A DNA stretch of 47,165 bases from Croceibacterium_A sp965977975 (GCA_965977975.1 CBHCZH010000007.1:1-47165); one strand, 5' to 3'; shown: positions 18,023 through 27,129, numbered from the stretch's first letter. A program made the numbers and translations. The notes: generated from the letters alone by a model not told the origin.

Positions 18023-19420
18023 TCAGATCGAGGCGCGCACACGCCGCCAGCCGATCACCACACCGGTGAGGCTGAACAGGAAGCCGGCAAGCAGCGGAAT
18101 CAGAACGAGCATCTGCCGCAGGACCGGCCGGGTGGTCAGGAACGGGAAGTTGAAGGTGTGGAGGGCGTAGTAGGTCCAGGCATAGGCACCGCGGCTATCG
18201 TCCATCACTGTGAGGATCTGCCCGTTATCGCCGTCGACATAGAGATCGGGATAGCCGCCGCCGGCAATCGGCACCCGCAGAGCCGAGGAGGGCCAGCCCT
18301 CCGCCAGTGCGTACATCGCGGTCGGCTTCACCTCGCTGATCGTTCCCGGCGACCCGCCGGGCCAGGCCGCCTGGGCCCCGCTGCGGATGAGGGCGGCCAT
18401 GGCGCGCGGGGCCAGCTCTTCGCCCGCCGCATCGACACGCTCGACTTCGCCGTTTGTCCGGAACACGGTAAGCACGGGCGACCCGCCCACGGCGTTGAAA
18501 TCAATTCGCTTGGCCGGTCCCAGGGCGGTCAGCGTTTCCGGCCGGACCGCTGCAAGCGTGCTGGCCAAGGCTCCGCCGCGATAGCCCAAGGTCTGCTCTT
18601 CCGTCGGTTGCCCGCGTGAAAAGAGCCGCCCGTGGTCCATCGACAGCCACCCGCTGAAGATCCACGCCAGAATGAAGACGGCAGCAAAAAGACCGAGAAT
18701 ATGGTGCCACCGCATCCATTTCACACGATAGATGCTGAGCGACGGCTTTCGTTGTCGCAGGGCGACGATCGTTCGCATGATCCCGAGAATGATCCCGGCG
18801 ATCGCGACCAGCATGGCGACCAACGACAGCCACCAGACCGCCTGATCCCACGCGGTATAGCTTGACCTGAGCGGCGTGAAATAGACCCAGTGCAGCACCG
18901 CGCCGGCCCAGTTCCATGCGCGATCCCAGGCGGTCGTACGCTGCACCGGCTCGCCGGTGATCGCGCTGGTGTAAAGTACCGTGCCGGCATCGTCGCGCTG
19001 CGGCGCGCGAAGCATCGGGCGGTAGATGTCGAACTGGTTGTGCACGATCCATTGATCGTATTCGATCTGCTGCGATCCGTCAGAAGCCGAGGCGGGAATC
19101 GGTGCGAGCACGGCACCGGATCGCGCATCGACAGCGACCGCCCGCCCGGCGCCTTCGACGATGTAAGCCGGTGCTCCGCTTCGCTGGATCAGCCTGACTG
19201 CCGATGCCGACGGTCCGGCCACGGCGAGCGCGCGCGCGGGACCAATGGCGACCGTGTCGAGATCGACCGCCTGCTGCAAGGCGAGGCGGTCATCCCGCGA
19301 AAGCGAAGGGAAGTCCTTGAAGACGAGGACTGCGCCGCTGGCGAACCAAACGGCGAAGACCAAGCACGTGGCGATCCCGAGCCACCGGTGAAACCAGATC
19401 AGCGCAGCCGGTGGACGCAT
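18023..19420 (-). CDS. PepSY-associated membrane protein, candidate ferric/metal-chelate reductase
   Basis: The protein has 465 residues from the ATG at 19420 (RPPAALIWFHRWLG), which leaves 16 bp after the receptor stop; an upstream start at 19450 would overlap the receptor. Four membrane segments are visible: HRWLGIATCLVFAVWFASG near the start, WWLSLVAMLVAIAGIILGI and HHILGLFAAVFILAWIFSG in the middle, and VLIPLLAGFLFSLTGVVIG at the end. Large periplasmic PepSY-like portions lie between them. Histidines at the membrane edges (FHRW, WHHIL) could bind heme. Relatives are commonly encoded beside TonB-dependent receptors and are thought to reduce metal in imported siderophores. That matches its position directly behind such a receptor. 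Confidence 0.85.
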   Translation of the reverse strand: MRPPAALIWFHRWLGIATCLVFAVWFASGAVLVFKDFPSLSRDDRLALQQAVDLDTVAIGPARALAVAGPSASAVRLIQRSGAPAYIVEGAGRAVAVDARSGAVLAPIPASASDGSQQIEYDQWIVHNQFDIYRPMLRAPQRDDAGTVLYTSAITGEPVQRTTAWDRAWNWAGAVLHWVYFTPLRSSYTAWDQAVWWLSLVAMLVAIAGIILGIMRTIVALRQRKPSLSIYRVKWMRWHHILGLFAAVFILAWIFSGWLSMDHGRLFSRGQPTEEQTLGYRGGALASTLAAVRPETLTALGPAKRIDFNAVGGSPVLTVFRTNGEVERVDAAGEELAPRAMAALIRSGAQAAWPGGSPGTISEVKPTAMYALAEGWPSSALRVPIAGGGYPDLYVDGDNGQILTVMDDSRGAYAWTYYALHTFNFPFLTTRPVLRQMLVLIPLLAGFLFSLTGVVIGWRRVRASI

Positions 19421-19436
19421 CGCCGGGGACCTGTGG

Positions 19437-21632
19437 CTAGAAGCGACCAAGGACGCTCACTTCGAAGCGGCGTGGCTCGCCGATGATCACCTGGCTGGGA
19501 TAGTAGATATCGGCCCACTGGACGAAAGTTTCGTCCCAAAGATTGTTTACTCTCCCGGTGACCGAGATGTTCGGCGAAACCTCGTACGTGGCGTAGATGA
19601 TGCCGGTGGTGTAGGACGGGAGATGCAGCGTGTTCGCGCTGTTGCCCGTGCGCTTGCCGATGTACTTGACGCCACCACCGACTTCGAGGGGAAGCCCGCC
19701 GACATCGCGCAGGCTGGTCCAGAAGTTGCCGACAAAATCGGGCACGTTGGCAGGAATGTTGCCCGTCGCGTCGATGCCGAAGTTGGGGTCGACGAACTCG
19801 CCGTATTTCGCATCAACGTAGGCGCCGCTCGCGATGACCGTCCACTGGTCGGTCACCTTGAACTGGCCGGAAACTTCAAATCCCTGTGACGACTGGCTGC
19901 CGATGTTGCTCAGCGTATCGGTGCCGACCAGCGTCAGGATGTTGTCTCGCTTGATGTCGTAGGCCGCCGCCGTGAGCGAGCCGCGGCCGCCCATCAGATC
20001 GGCCTTGATGCCCGCCTCGAACTGGCGTGAGCTGGACAGGCCGAAGTCCTCACCAGCATTCACCAGGAAGATGTTGTTGCCGACCGGATCCTTGCCCGTG
20101 CTGTATGAGGCGTAAGCGGTCACATTCCGCGTCAGGTCGAAGACCAGGCCGGCGCGCCAGTTGAACGGCTTGTGAGTCCGCTGGAAGCTGGTGGCGGCAT
20201 TGAAACTGCCGTCGAGGTTGTAGTTCTCGCGAGTCAGCCAAAGCCGTTCGGCGCGAAAACCGGTGACGAGCTTGAGGGCGGAGGTCAGGTTCAGCACGTC
20301 TTCGGCGAAGAAGGCGAGCTGGTCCCACCGCGTGGGGCTTACGCGCTTGTTGAAGGGACCGAACAATCCCGGATTCGGGTTGAGCGGATCGACGCTGTCC
20401 CCGTCGGGAAACCCGCGGGAGCGGACAAAGTCGAGATGACTGTAGTCGACGCCCACCACCAGCTTGTTTTCCAGACCGAACAGGCTGTGCGTAAACGCGC
20501 CGCTGAGCTGGTTGCCGAAGATGTCCTGGTTGTGAAACACGAAGAACCGGTCACGATCGATGAGGCCAGTGCCGGGATTGAAGATGAAGTTCTCGGCGTT
20601 GGCCCATTGGCGATCGGCATGAAACCAGTAGGCCGTGTCCGCGACGGTCAACCAGTCGTTAGGTGACCATTCGACCGACAGCTTGGGCCACACCTGCCAG
20701 CTGTTCGTCCGGTAGTCCGCCACGTTGTAGTTCTTGTAGAGCAGTGGTCGATCGATCACGAGCCCGGCTTGGCTGGTGAGGATGTCCGAGACGGGATCGG
20801 TTGCCGAGGCCTCCGGGATCAGCGGTGTGCCGAAGTACGGCGACAGGTTGTCCTTCAGGAAATCGACGCTGAACTGCACTTTGAGCGTTTCGCTGGGCTG
20901 AAAGAGGAGCGAGCCCGTAAGGTTGAGCGAATCCGACGGAGCGTCCTCCACGTAACCGGCGGTTCTACGATAACTGCCGTCGAGGCGTGACGCGACGTCG
21001 TCGGACAGGACCATATTTCCGCCGACGCCCATGCTGACCGTTTCGAACGTGGCGTAAGAGGCCAGGAACTGGACGCTGTCGGCTGCGAAATCGGGACTTT
21101 TGTGAATGACGTTGACGGTGCCGCCGATCGTGCCCTGTCCGAACAGAACCGACGCGGGGCCCTTCAGCACGTCGATGGACGCGATGTTGAAGGTATTGCC
21201 CGGCCGATTGATCATGTTTGCCGGGCCAAGATAGAGGCCGTCGTGCAGCAGGGTGATCTGTTCGCCGATGAATCCGCGCATCGAGAAGAGCGACGGGTCA
21301 CCGGGTGAGCCGCCCGAGGTCACTCCGGGAAGGCTGACCGTCGCTTCCTCGACCGTCTGGAAACCGCGAGTGAGGATTTCTGCCGCGTCGATCTGGTCGA
21401 TGGTCGCCGGCGTATCGCGAATGGCCAGTCCGAGGCGGCTGGCGGTCGAAGACTCCACATCGAGTTCGCGCAGGCGCCAGCCGGTCACCGTGATGACGCC
21501 GCTGTCAGACTCTCCCGCGGTCTCGGCTTCAACCGAAGACTGCTCGTCTTGGCTCCAGGCAGGCGACGCCGACGCGACGGCGATTGCAGCAAGCGAAGTG
21601 CGGATGACGTGTTTGGAACGGACGCTAGACAT
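19437..21632 (-). CDS. TonB-dependent receptor, siderophore type, in HutC-linked operon
   Basis: This is a 731-residue outer-membrane receptor. The ATG at 21632 is preferred over a GTG two codons upstream because AAGGGG lies at proper spacing. A signal peptide ends near ASPAWS-QDEQ. The TonB box region and plug follow (VITVTGWRLRELDVESSTASRLG, then IDVLKGPASVLFGQGTIGGTVNVIHK), and the barrel ends with the terminal aromatic RFEVSVLGRF. The plug resembles FhuE/FpvA-type siderophore receptors. It heads an operon with PepSY, DUF3088 and CDF genes. Upstream, between it and divergent hutC, lies a palindrome matching the one in the hut promoter, so I infer HutC control and a histidine-related ligand, perhaps a metal-histidine complex. 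The true ligand is unknown. Confidence 0.92.
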   Translation of the reverse strand: MSSVRSKHVIRTSLAAIAVASASPAWSQDEQSSVEAETAGESDSGVITVTGWRLRELDVESSTASRLGLAIRDTPATIDQIDAAEILTRGFQTVEEATVSLPGVTSGGSPGDPSLFSMRGFIGEQITLLHDGLYLGPANMINRPGNTFNIASIDVLKGPASVLFGQGTIGGTVNVIHKSPDFAADSVQFLASYATFETVSMGVGGNMVLSDDVASRLDGSYRRTAGYVEDAPSDSLNLTGSLLFQPSETLKVQFSVDFLKDNLSPYFGTPLIPEASATDPVSDILTSQAGLVIDRPLLYKNYNVADYRTNSWQVWPKLSVEWSPNDWLTVADTAYWFHADRQWANAENFIFNPGTGLIDRDRFFVFHNQDIFGNQLSGAFTHSLFGLENKLVVGVDYSHLDFVRSRGFPDGDSVDPLNPNPGLFGPFNKRVSPTRWDQLAFFAEDVLNLTSALKLVTGFRAERLWLTRENYNLDGSFNAATSFQRTHKPFNWRAGLVFDLTRNVTAYASYSTGKDPVGNNIFLVNAGEDFGLSSSRQFEAGIKADLMGGRGSLTAAAYDIKRDNILTLVGTDTLSNIGSQSSQGFEVSGQFKVTDQWTVIASGAYVDAKYGEFVDPNFGIDATGNIPANVPDFVGNFWTSLRDVGGLPLEVGGGVKYIGKRTGNSANTLHLPSYTTGIIYATYEVSPNISVTGRVNNLWDETFVQWADIYYPSQVIIGEPRRFEVSVLGRF

Positions 21633-21684
21633 TGTCACGACCCCTTCTGGTTTTGCGAAGTCTCTCCTGTGGCAGACTTTTCTT

Positions 21685-21696
21685 TTGTATAGTCAA
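21685..21696. promoter_or_regulatory. HutC-like operator between hutC and the receptor operon
   Basis: TTGTATAGTCAA lies in the 188-bp gap between the divergent receptor and hutC starts. It differs by one base from TTGTATAGACAA in the hutF-hutI gap (25901-25912), and both resemble the TGTATATACA-type palindrome known for HutC. It would let HutC control both itself and the receptor operon. The call rests on the shared 12-mer and the family knowledge; binding is not shown. Confidence 0.6.
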
Positions 21697-21820
21697 ATCA
21701 AACTGAGCGCCTTATCACGCCGCGTCAAGGCCATTTTGCTGCTGTCCGGTCACGTACCGCATGCCAATTGAGAACTACGCGAAATTGCTGCATTATTCCG
21801 GACAGGCGGAAGGAAATCGG

Positions 21821-22597
21821 ATGCTTGCCAAGGTTCAGCCGGACCCGTCCGGCATGGAAATTGGAGACATAATTGTCCCACAGCTCGACGGTGAAGGACC
21901 GCTCTGGCTGCAGATTCGCCGCGCCCTCGCCCAGGCGATTCTCAGTGACAAGTGGCCGGCGGGCACCAAGATTCCCGGCGAGCTCTCGCTGACGGATCAT
22001 TATCGGACCAGCCGCATGACGGTGAACAAGGCTCTCCAGAGCCTGGTCGCCGAAGGCCTCATCGAGCGACGGCCCAAGACCGGCTCGGTCGTGACCAACC
22101 GGGCGCGCGAACGGCCTGTCCTGGAAATCTGGGATGCCGCCGATGCCGTTCGCCGCGCTGGCGGTCGCTATGGCTACAAGTTGCTCGAATGCGGCATGCT
22201 TCCCGAAGACAGCCCTTCCCGCGCAGAACTCGGTCTCGGACCCGACACGCCGGCCATCCGCATGTTCTGTCTCCACATGTCCGACGATCGGCCGTTTCAG
22301 CTCGAAGAGCGGCTGATCAACGTGGAGGCCGCACCCAAGATTACCTGCCAACCGCTCGAGACGGTCAGCCCCGGACAATGGCTGCTGGTGAATATCCCGT
22401 GGACCACGGCCAAGCATGTTATCTCCGCGCGTGCCGCAAATTCCCGAGTGGCCGACTGCCTTCAGATCGAGCCGGGTGCCGCGTGTCTCGTAGTCGAACG
22501 CCGGACGTGGAACGGAGATGTCCCCGTAACCCTCGGTAGATTCTGGTATCCCGGTGACGAGCACGCTTTGGAGGGGCATTTCCGGCCGTCTTGGTGA
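21821..22597 (+). CDS. hutC: Histidine utilization repressor HutC (GntR family)
   Basis: The protein has 258 residues from the ATG at 21821, chosen because GGAAGGAA sits 5-12 bases upstream; ATG 21761 is an alternative that adds 20 unconserved residues. The N-terminal winged helix shows GPLWLQIRRALAQAI, AGTKIPGELSLTDHY and SRMTVNKALQSLVAEGLIERRPKTGSVV. The UTRA ligand domain follows, with PFQLEERLINVEAAP and VERRTWNGDVPVTLGRFWYPGD. HutC represses hut operons and is released by urocanate. Divergent placement from the receptor operon and proximity to hut genes support the name. It ends 25 bp from the convergent exporter gene. Confidence 0.92.
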   Translation: MLAKVQPDPSGMEIGDIIVPQLDGEGPLWLQIRRALAQAILSDKWPAGTKIPGELSLTDHYRTSRMTVNKALQSLVAEGLIERRPKTGSVVTNRARERPVLEIWDAADAVRRAGGRYGYKLLECGMLPEDSPSRAELGLGPDTPAIRMFCLHMSDDRPFQLEERLINVEAAPKITCQPLETVSPGQWLLVNIPWTTAKHVISARAANSRVADCLQIEPGAACLVVERRTWNGDVPVTLGRFWYPGDEHALEGHFRPSW

Positions 22598-22622
22598 TCC
22601 ACGGCGCTTGTTCGCGGTGTCC

Positions 22623-23696
22623 TCACCCGACAAGGAAGTACGCTGCGCATAGGGCGGCGACAAAGACGGCGAGCGTGGAAGCGACGAGGATAAAGACAGG
22701 CCGCCAGCCCATCTCCGCAAGTCGGCTCACGGGCGCCGCCATCGCCACCGCGGTTACTGCCAGGGCCAGCAAGGCCGCGGCGGCCTGACTCGCCAGGGCC
22801 GCTGATGCGGACGGGACGAGGCCCGCGGAATTGATGCCGGCCAGAACGAAAAACCCGATTACGAACCAGGGTATCGGCGGCCCGGACGAGTGCTTGTCGA
22901 CGCGCAGGAACAGCGCCACTCCCAGGAGCAGCGGAGTCAGCAGCGCCACGCGCATGAGCTTCACAACCGTTGCTATTTGGCCTGCATGCTCGGATTGCGA
23001 GTAACCCGCGCCTATGGCCTGCGCGACATCGTGGATCGATGCCCCCAGGAAAAAGCCGGTTTGCGCCTCGCTCAGGCCAAGACCGTGCGCGATCATGGGA
23101 TAACCGACCATGGCGAGCGGGCTGAGCACCGCGATGCCGATCAATACCACGGCCAGGTGATCGCTCCCGATCCGTCGCTCGCCGAGCGTTGCCGTGATTG
23201 CGAGGGCCGCGCTCGCGCCGCAAATGGCCACCGCGCCGCCAGCAAGAAAACCGAAGGCCGGCGGCCTGCCAACCAAGCGCGCAGCGGTCAGGCCCACGAT
23301 TAAACCGAGCCCCGTCGTGGCGATGATCGCCAAGAGGCTTACCGGACCGAGACCTGCGATCTGTCCGTATGTCACCTGCAGCCCGGCCAGCACGATGCCC
23401 CAGCGCAGGAGCGTGCGCGAGGCGAATTCCAGGCCGGGATGAAGCCGGGCATCGGATGACAGGAAGTTGAGCGCCAACCCGACAAGCAGGGCGGAGACCG
23501 TCAACGGCGTCCCGTAACGTTCCGCGAAGAATCCCGCGGCCAGGGTTCCCAGGGCAACGACCGTCAGGCCCCGCGTTCGCGAGCGCCAGTTCGGCGCGGG
23601 CCCGCACGTGTCCGCGTAAAGATCCGCAACCTGAACGGCGGATTCGTTCGCACGGCACTGCTCCGCATTCGAGCGGTTCACGACCGTCCGGGTCAC
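22623..23696 (-). CDS. YeiH-family putative sulfate/anion exporter
   Basis: This 357-residue polytopic inner-membrane protein starts at the GTG of a GTGA overlap with the upstream DUF6356 gene; a TTG at 23747 is less likely. About ten helices are visible. Signature segments of the UPF0324/YeiH family are GLALNFLSSDARLHPGL, GLQVTYGQI, GGAVAICGASAALAI, GFFLGASIHDVAQAIGAG and PWFVIGFFVLAGINSAG. The family is annotated as putative sulfate or sulfite exporters on indirect evidence. It is co-translated with the DUF6356 gene and lies opposite an Lrp/AsnC regulator that probably controls both. Its placement inside the hut locus may be incidental. Confidence 0.85.
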   Translation of the reverse strand: MTRTVVNRSNAEQCRANESAVQVADLYADTCGPAPNWRSRTRGLTVVALGTLAAGFFAERYGTPLTVSALLVGLALNFLSSDARLHPGLEFASRTLLRWGIVLAGLQVTYGQIAGLGPVSLLAIIATTGLGLIVGLTAARLVGRPPAFGFLAGGAVAICGASAALAITATLGERRIGSDHLAVVLIGIAVLSPLAMVGYPMIAHGLGLSEAQTGFFLGASIHDVAQAIGAGYSQSEHAGQIATVVKLMRVALLTPLLLGVALFLRVDKHSSGPPIPWFVIGFFVLAGINSAGLVPSASAALASQAAAALLALAVTAVAMAAPVSRLAEMGWRPVFILVASTLAVFVAALCAAYFLVG

Positions 23697-23938
23697 CGCC
23701 TCACGTCTTGGGCGACGCGCTCCGCGGGAAGGTTTCGCCGTTGGCAAAGCATGCGATGGTGGAGGTCACTGATGGCGTTGCTTCCAGTCCGCTCGAATAA
23801 GCCCGGCACGAGGGCGTGGACGAGGCAAGCGAGCCCCCCAACGATCATCGCCGCGGCGAAGCCGATGGCGGTGACCAGATGCCGGCCGTAACTCTCACCC
23901 ACGCTGCGCGGGTGCGCGAGGAACAATCTGTCGATCAT
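23693..23938 (-). CDS. DUF6356 family small membrane protein
   Basis: The protein has 81 residues from the ATG at 23938, which begins the conserved MIDRLFLAHPRSVGESYGRHL. An upstream frame extension to 24016 runs into the promoter region and lacks conservation. A purine-rich AAGGAGAG site precedes the ATG. One hydrophobic stretch (AIGFAAAMIVGGLACLVHALVPGLF) is a membrane helix or hairpin, followed by LHHRM. The family is widespread in sphingomonads and has no known function. It is coupled to the YeiH-like exporter through a GTGA overlap, suggesting an accessory role. Confidence 0.8.
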   Translation of the reverse strand: MIDRLFLAHPRSVGESYGRHLVTAIGFAAAMIVGGLACLVHALVPGLFERTGSNAISDLHHRMLCQRRNLPAERVAQDVRR

Positions 23939-24035
23939 CTGGCTCTCCTTCGATCGAGGCAATATCGCCGCGGAGAGCCGGAAAAGCTTGGTCGATATAT
24001 GACGTAGGCTGGCCAAATATGAAATCGTATTCTAC

Positions 24036-24521
24036 ATGATTGCTGGTATGGAGAATATTGTTCTCGATCGTATCGACCGACGCCTGCTCGCGCTGCTGCA
24101 GGAGGACGCAACGCTTTCCATAGCGGATCTGGCCGATCGCATAGGGCTGTCGACAACCCCCTGCTGGAAGCGGATCAAGCGCCTTGAGCAAGCCGGCTTG
24201 ATCCTGCGTAGAGTAGCCATTCTCGATCGCAACAAGCTCGGGCTCGGCATCACGGTCATTGTTGCCGTCCGTGCCGCGCGGCACTCGGACGAATGGCTTC
24301 AGGCGTTCGCCGAGGGCGTTGCCGCGCTGCCCGAGGTTGTCGAGTTCTACCGCATGAGCGGCGAGATCGACTATCTGCTCAAGATCGTCGCGCGCGACAT
24401 CGCGGATTACGATCGCATCTACCGCAAGCTTATCGCGGTAACCGAGCTGCACGACGTGACATCGTCTTTCGCGATGCAGGAGATCAAGTCGACCACGGCG
24501 CTGCCGTTGTTCGAAAGCTAG
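24036..24521 (+). CDS. Lrp/AsnC family transcriptional regulator
   Basis: This 161-residue protein has an N-terminal helix-turn-helix (LDRIDRRLLALLQEDATLSIADLADRIGLSTTPCWKRIKRLEQAGLI) and a C-terminal RAM ligand-binding domain (VIVAVRAARHSD, VVEFYRMSGEIDYLLKIVARD). An ATG four codons in (24048) is an alternative start. It is divergent from the DUF6356-YeiH pair across a 97-bp gap, the usual arrangement for local control, and its effector is probably an amino acid or related compound. Its TAG stop shares CTAG with the stop of hutF on the other strand. Confidence 0.92.
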   Translation: MIAGMENIVLDRIDRRLLALLQEDATLSIADLADRIGLSTTPCWKRIKRLEQAGLILRRVAILDRNKLGLGITVIVAVRAARHSDEWLQAFAEGVAALPEVVEFYRMSGEIDYLLKIVARDIADYDRIYRKLIAVTELHDVTSSFAMQEIKSTTALPLFES

Positions 24522-25882
24522 GCGACGAGGCGTTCCAGCACCCGCCGATATCGTGCGGCAATCGGGTCGCGGTTTACGTGCCGGCCCTGTTCGACGACCT
24601 TCCTGCCGGCCCGCCAAACAGTTTGCACCGCCCCCCGGGCAAAGATCCAACGGTCAAGGTGGCCGTCGCCCTCCGCTGGTCCGTCCAAGGCAAGGGCAAC
24701 GATGTCGGCGGGCGCTCCTGTCGTGAGCCCGCGCGGATCCGTTCCGAGCGCTTGGGCACCGCCTTTGAACGCCTGCTCGAACAGCGTCCGGCCGGTAGAG
24801 TAGCCTTCGCTCGCGAGCACATTTCGGCGGACGCAAGCCAGTCGCTGGCCGTACTCCAGCAGCCGCAGCTCCTCAGCGGCATCGATGCGAACGTTTGAAT
24901 CAGTGCCGACGCCCCAGCGGCCGCCCGTGTGAAGAAAATCGCTCGCGGGAAAGAGGCCGTCGCCCAGGTTTGCCTCCGTGATGGGGCACAGGCCGACCAC
25001 CGCGCGCGCCGAAGAGATGGCGGCCAGCTCGTCGTTTTCCACGTGGGTCGCATGGATCAGGCACCATCGCTCATCCACGAGCGCGTGATCCATCAGCCAT
25101 CTCACGGGACGCGCACCGGACCAAGCGAGGCAGGCCCCGACCTCTGGAATCTGCTCGGCGATGTGGATGTGGATCGGCCCGGCTGGCGCCAGGTCGGCAA
25201 GGCCTGCCAGTTCCCTCGGCGTCACTGCGCGAAGAGAATGAGGAGCCACGCCGACGACTCCATCCACGAGATCCGCTACCGCGGCGCGTGCGCCTTCCAG
25301 CAGCCGGGCAAAGCCGTCGAGGTCGCTGACGAAGCGCCGCTGTTCGTCCAACGGCTGCATTCCGCCGAAGCCGGAATGCGCGTAAAAGACAGGCAAGAGA
25401 GTCAGTGCAATTCCGGTCTCGCCGGCGGCCGCCGCGACCGCGCGCGCCATCTGCGCCGGGTCTGCATAAGGCGCGCCATTGGTATCGTGATGCAGATAGT
25501 GGAACTCCCCGACTCGCGTGAAGCCCGCCTCCAGCATTTCGGCGAAGGCCATCGCGGAAATCGCCTCGATGTCCTCGGGCGTCAGCATCGCCACGAACCC
25601 GTACATGAGTTCGCGCCAGCTCCAGAAGTCGTCGCGGCCGTCCGCGATTGCGCCTTCCGTCAGGCCGGCCATGGCCCGCTGGAACGCGTGGCTGTGAACA
25701 TTGGGTAGCCCGGGCAGAGCGACGGCATGCCGATCATCATCGGCATCGGGACCCACCCCGGTTTCTATCCGCGCGATCGTGCCGCCCTCGACGGTGATCC
25801 GCACGCCATCATGCCATTCGTGGGATACCAGACCGCTCGAGAACCAAAGTGCCACATCCAGCTCCAATCCGCGTCTGGACAT
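24518..25882 (-). CDS. hutF: Formimidoylglutamate deiminase HutF
   Basis: The protein has 454 residues from the ATG at 25882; the longer frame to 25972 runs across the hut promoter. HutF hydrolyses N-formimidoyl-L-glutamate to N-formyl-L-glutamate and ammonia, step four of the five-step histidine pathway. Amidohydrolase metal motifs are visible: GLPNVHSHAFQRAMAG, HIHIAEQIPEV, and later HATHVENDEL with WGVGTDSNVRID. Length and motifs fit the family. It is divergent from hutIHGU over a 47-bp gap that holds a HutC-like operator, so both arms are probably repressed together. HutG, which consumes the product, is encoded in the opposite arm. Confidence 0.95.
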   Translation of the reverse strand: MSRRGLELDVALWFSSGLVSHEWHDGVRITVEGGTIARIETGVGPDADDDRHAVALPGLPNVHSHAFQRAMAGLTEGAIADGRDDFWSWRELMYGFVAMLTPEDIEAISAMAFAEMLEAGFTRVGEFHYLHHDTNGAPYADPAQMARAVAAAAGETGIALTLLPVFYAHSGFGGMQPLDEQRRFVSDLDGFARLLEGARAAVADLVDGVVGVAPHSLRAVTPRELAGLADLAPAGPIHIHIAEQIPEVGACLAWSGARPVRWLMDHALVDERWCLIHATHVENDELAAISSARAVVGLCPITEANLGDGLFPASDFLHTGGRWGVGTDSNVRIDAAEELRLLEYGQRLACVRRNVLASEGYSTGRTLFEQAFKGGAQALGTDPRGLTTGAPADIVALALDGPAEGDGHLDRWIFARGAVQTVWRAGRKVVEQGRHVNRDPIAARYRRVLERLVA

Positions 25883-25929
25883 TACTGTTCGCTGCTGTAT
25901 TTGTATAGACAATTCGCGAAGGATAGCGA
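25883..25929. promoter_or_regulatory. Divergent hut promoter region with HutC-like operator
   Basis: This 47-bp gap separates hutF from hutI. The near-palindrome TTGTATAGACAA occupies 25901-25912 (10 of 12 positions symmetric) in its middle, and GAAGGA at about 25918-25923 is the hutI ribosome binding site. The gap is so short that the two promoters must overlap the operator or reach into the opposite genes, which suits repression of both by one HutC dimer. Confidence 0.65.
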
Positions 25930-27129
25930 ATGCAGTGTGATATAATCTGGCGTAACGCAAACCTCGCCACAATGGCCAATGGCGGCCTCGGCGAGGTCCG
26001 TCGCGGAATCGTGGCCTGCCGGGAAGGCCGCATCAGTTATGCCGGTACCCCGGAGGCCGCGGGGGACCTGGTCGGCGTTACGGAAATCGATTGCGAGGGC
26101 CGGCTGGTCACCCCGGGACTGATCGATTGTCACACCCACTTGATCCATGCGGGCAACCGCGCACACGAATTCGAGGTACGTCTCGCCGGCGCATCGTACG
26201 AAGAAATCGCACGCGCGGGCGGAGGCATCATCTCGACGATGACCGCAACTCGCGCAGCGAGCGAAGACAAGCTCGTAGCCGAGGCATTGCCCCGCCTCGA
26301 CGCATTGATCTCGGAAGGGGTCACCACGGTCGAGGTCAAATCCGGCTACGCACTGGAAACGGAAGCCGAGATGCGCATGCTACGAGCCGCGCGCCGACTC
26401 AGCACGGAGCGCAATGTCTCGATTGTGACGACCTTCCTCGGCGCACATGCGCTGCCGCCTGAGTTTGCCGGAAATCCGGACGGCTACATCGACTATCTGT
26501 GCGTGAACATGCTTCCCTCGGTCGCTGCCGCGGGGCTTGCCGACGCGGTCGACGCTTATTGCGAAGGGATCGGGTTCACCGCCGAACAAACGGAACGGGT
26601 GTTTGCCGCGGCGCGCGCGCTGGGCCTACCCGTCAAGTTGCACGCAGAGCAGCTATCCAACCAGCACGGCGCGGCACTCGCCGCCAGACACGGCGCCCTT
26701 TCTGCCGATCACCTCGAATATCTCGATGGGGATGGGGTCGCCGCCATGGCACGCGCAAGCACCGTGGCCACGCTTCTGCCCGGAGCCTTCTACTTCACGC
26801 GCGAGACCAGACTGCCGCCGGTCGCCGCTCTTCGCGATGCCGGTGTGCCCATCGCCATCGCCACGGACTGCAATCCGGGCACCTCTCCGCTCACCTCGCT
26901 GCTGCTTGCCATGAACATGGCTGCCACACTGTTCCGACTGACGGTCGACGAGTGCCTGGCGGGGGTGACGATCAACGCTGCCCGCGCCTTGGGGCTCGAG
27001 CGGGAGACAGGCTCACTCGAGCCGGGAAAAGTCTGCGATCTCGCCATCTGGGATGTCGAGCGGCCGGCCGAGCTCGTCTATCGCATGGGGTTCAACCCCC
27101 TCCACGCCCGCGTCTGGAGAGGTCAATGA
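25930..27129 (+). CDS. hutI: Imidazolonepropionase HutI
   Basis: This 399-residue cytosolic amidohydrolase opens the ring of 4-imidazolone-5-propionate to give N-formimidoylglutamate, step three. The metal motif GLIDCHTHLIHAGNRAHEFE is clear. VKLHAEQLSNQHGAALAA and ALSADHLEYLD carry further His ligands, and IAIATDCNPGTSPLTSL has the conserved Asp. Length is usual for the family. The ATG at 25930 has GAAGGA upstream. It is the first gene of hutIHGU; its stop overlaps hutH in ATGA. Confidence 0.96.
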   Translation: MQCDIIWRNANLATMANGGLGEVRRGIVACREGRISYAGTPEAAGDLVGVTEIDCEGRLVTPGLIDCHTHLIHAGNRAHEFEVRLAGASYEEIARAGGGIISTMTATRAASEDKLVAEALPRLDALISEGVTTVEVKSGYALETEAEMRMLRAARRLSTERNVSIVTTFLGAHALPPEFAGNPDGYIDYLCVNMLPSVAAAGLADAVDAYCEGIGFTAEQTERVFAAARALGLPVKLHAEQLSNQHGAALAARHGALSADHLEYLDGDGVAAMARASTVATLLPGAFYFTRETRLPPVAALRDAGVPIAIATDCNPGTSPLTSLLLAMNMAATLFRLTVDECLAGVTINAARALGLERETGSLEPGKVCDLAIWDVERPAELVYRMGFNPLHARVWRGQ

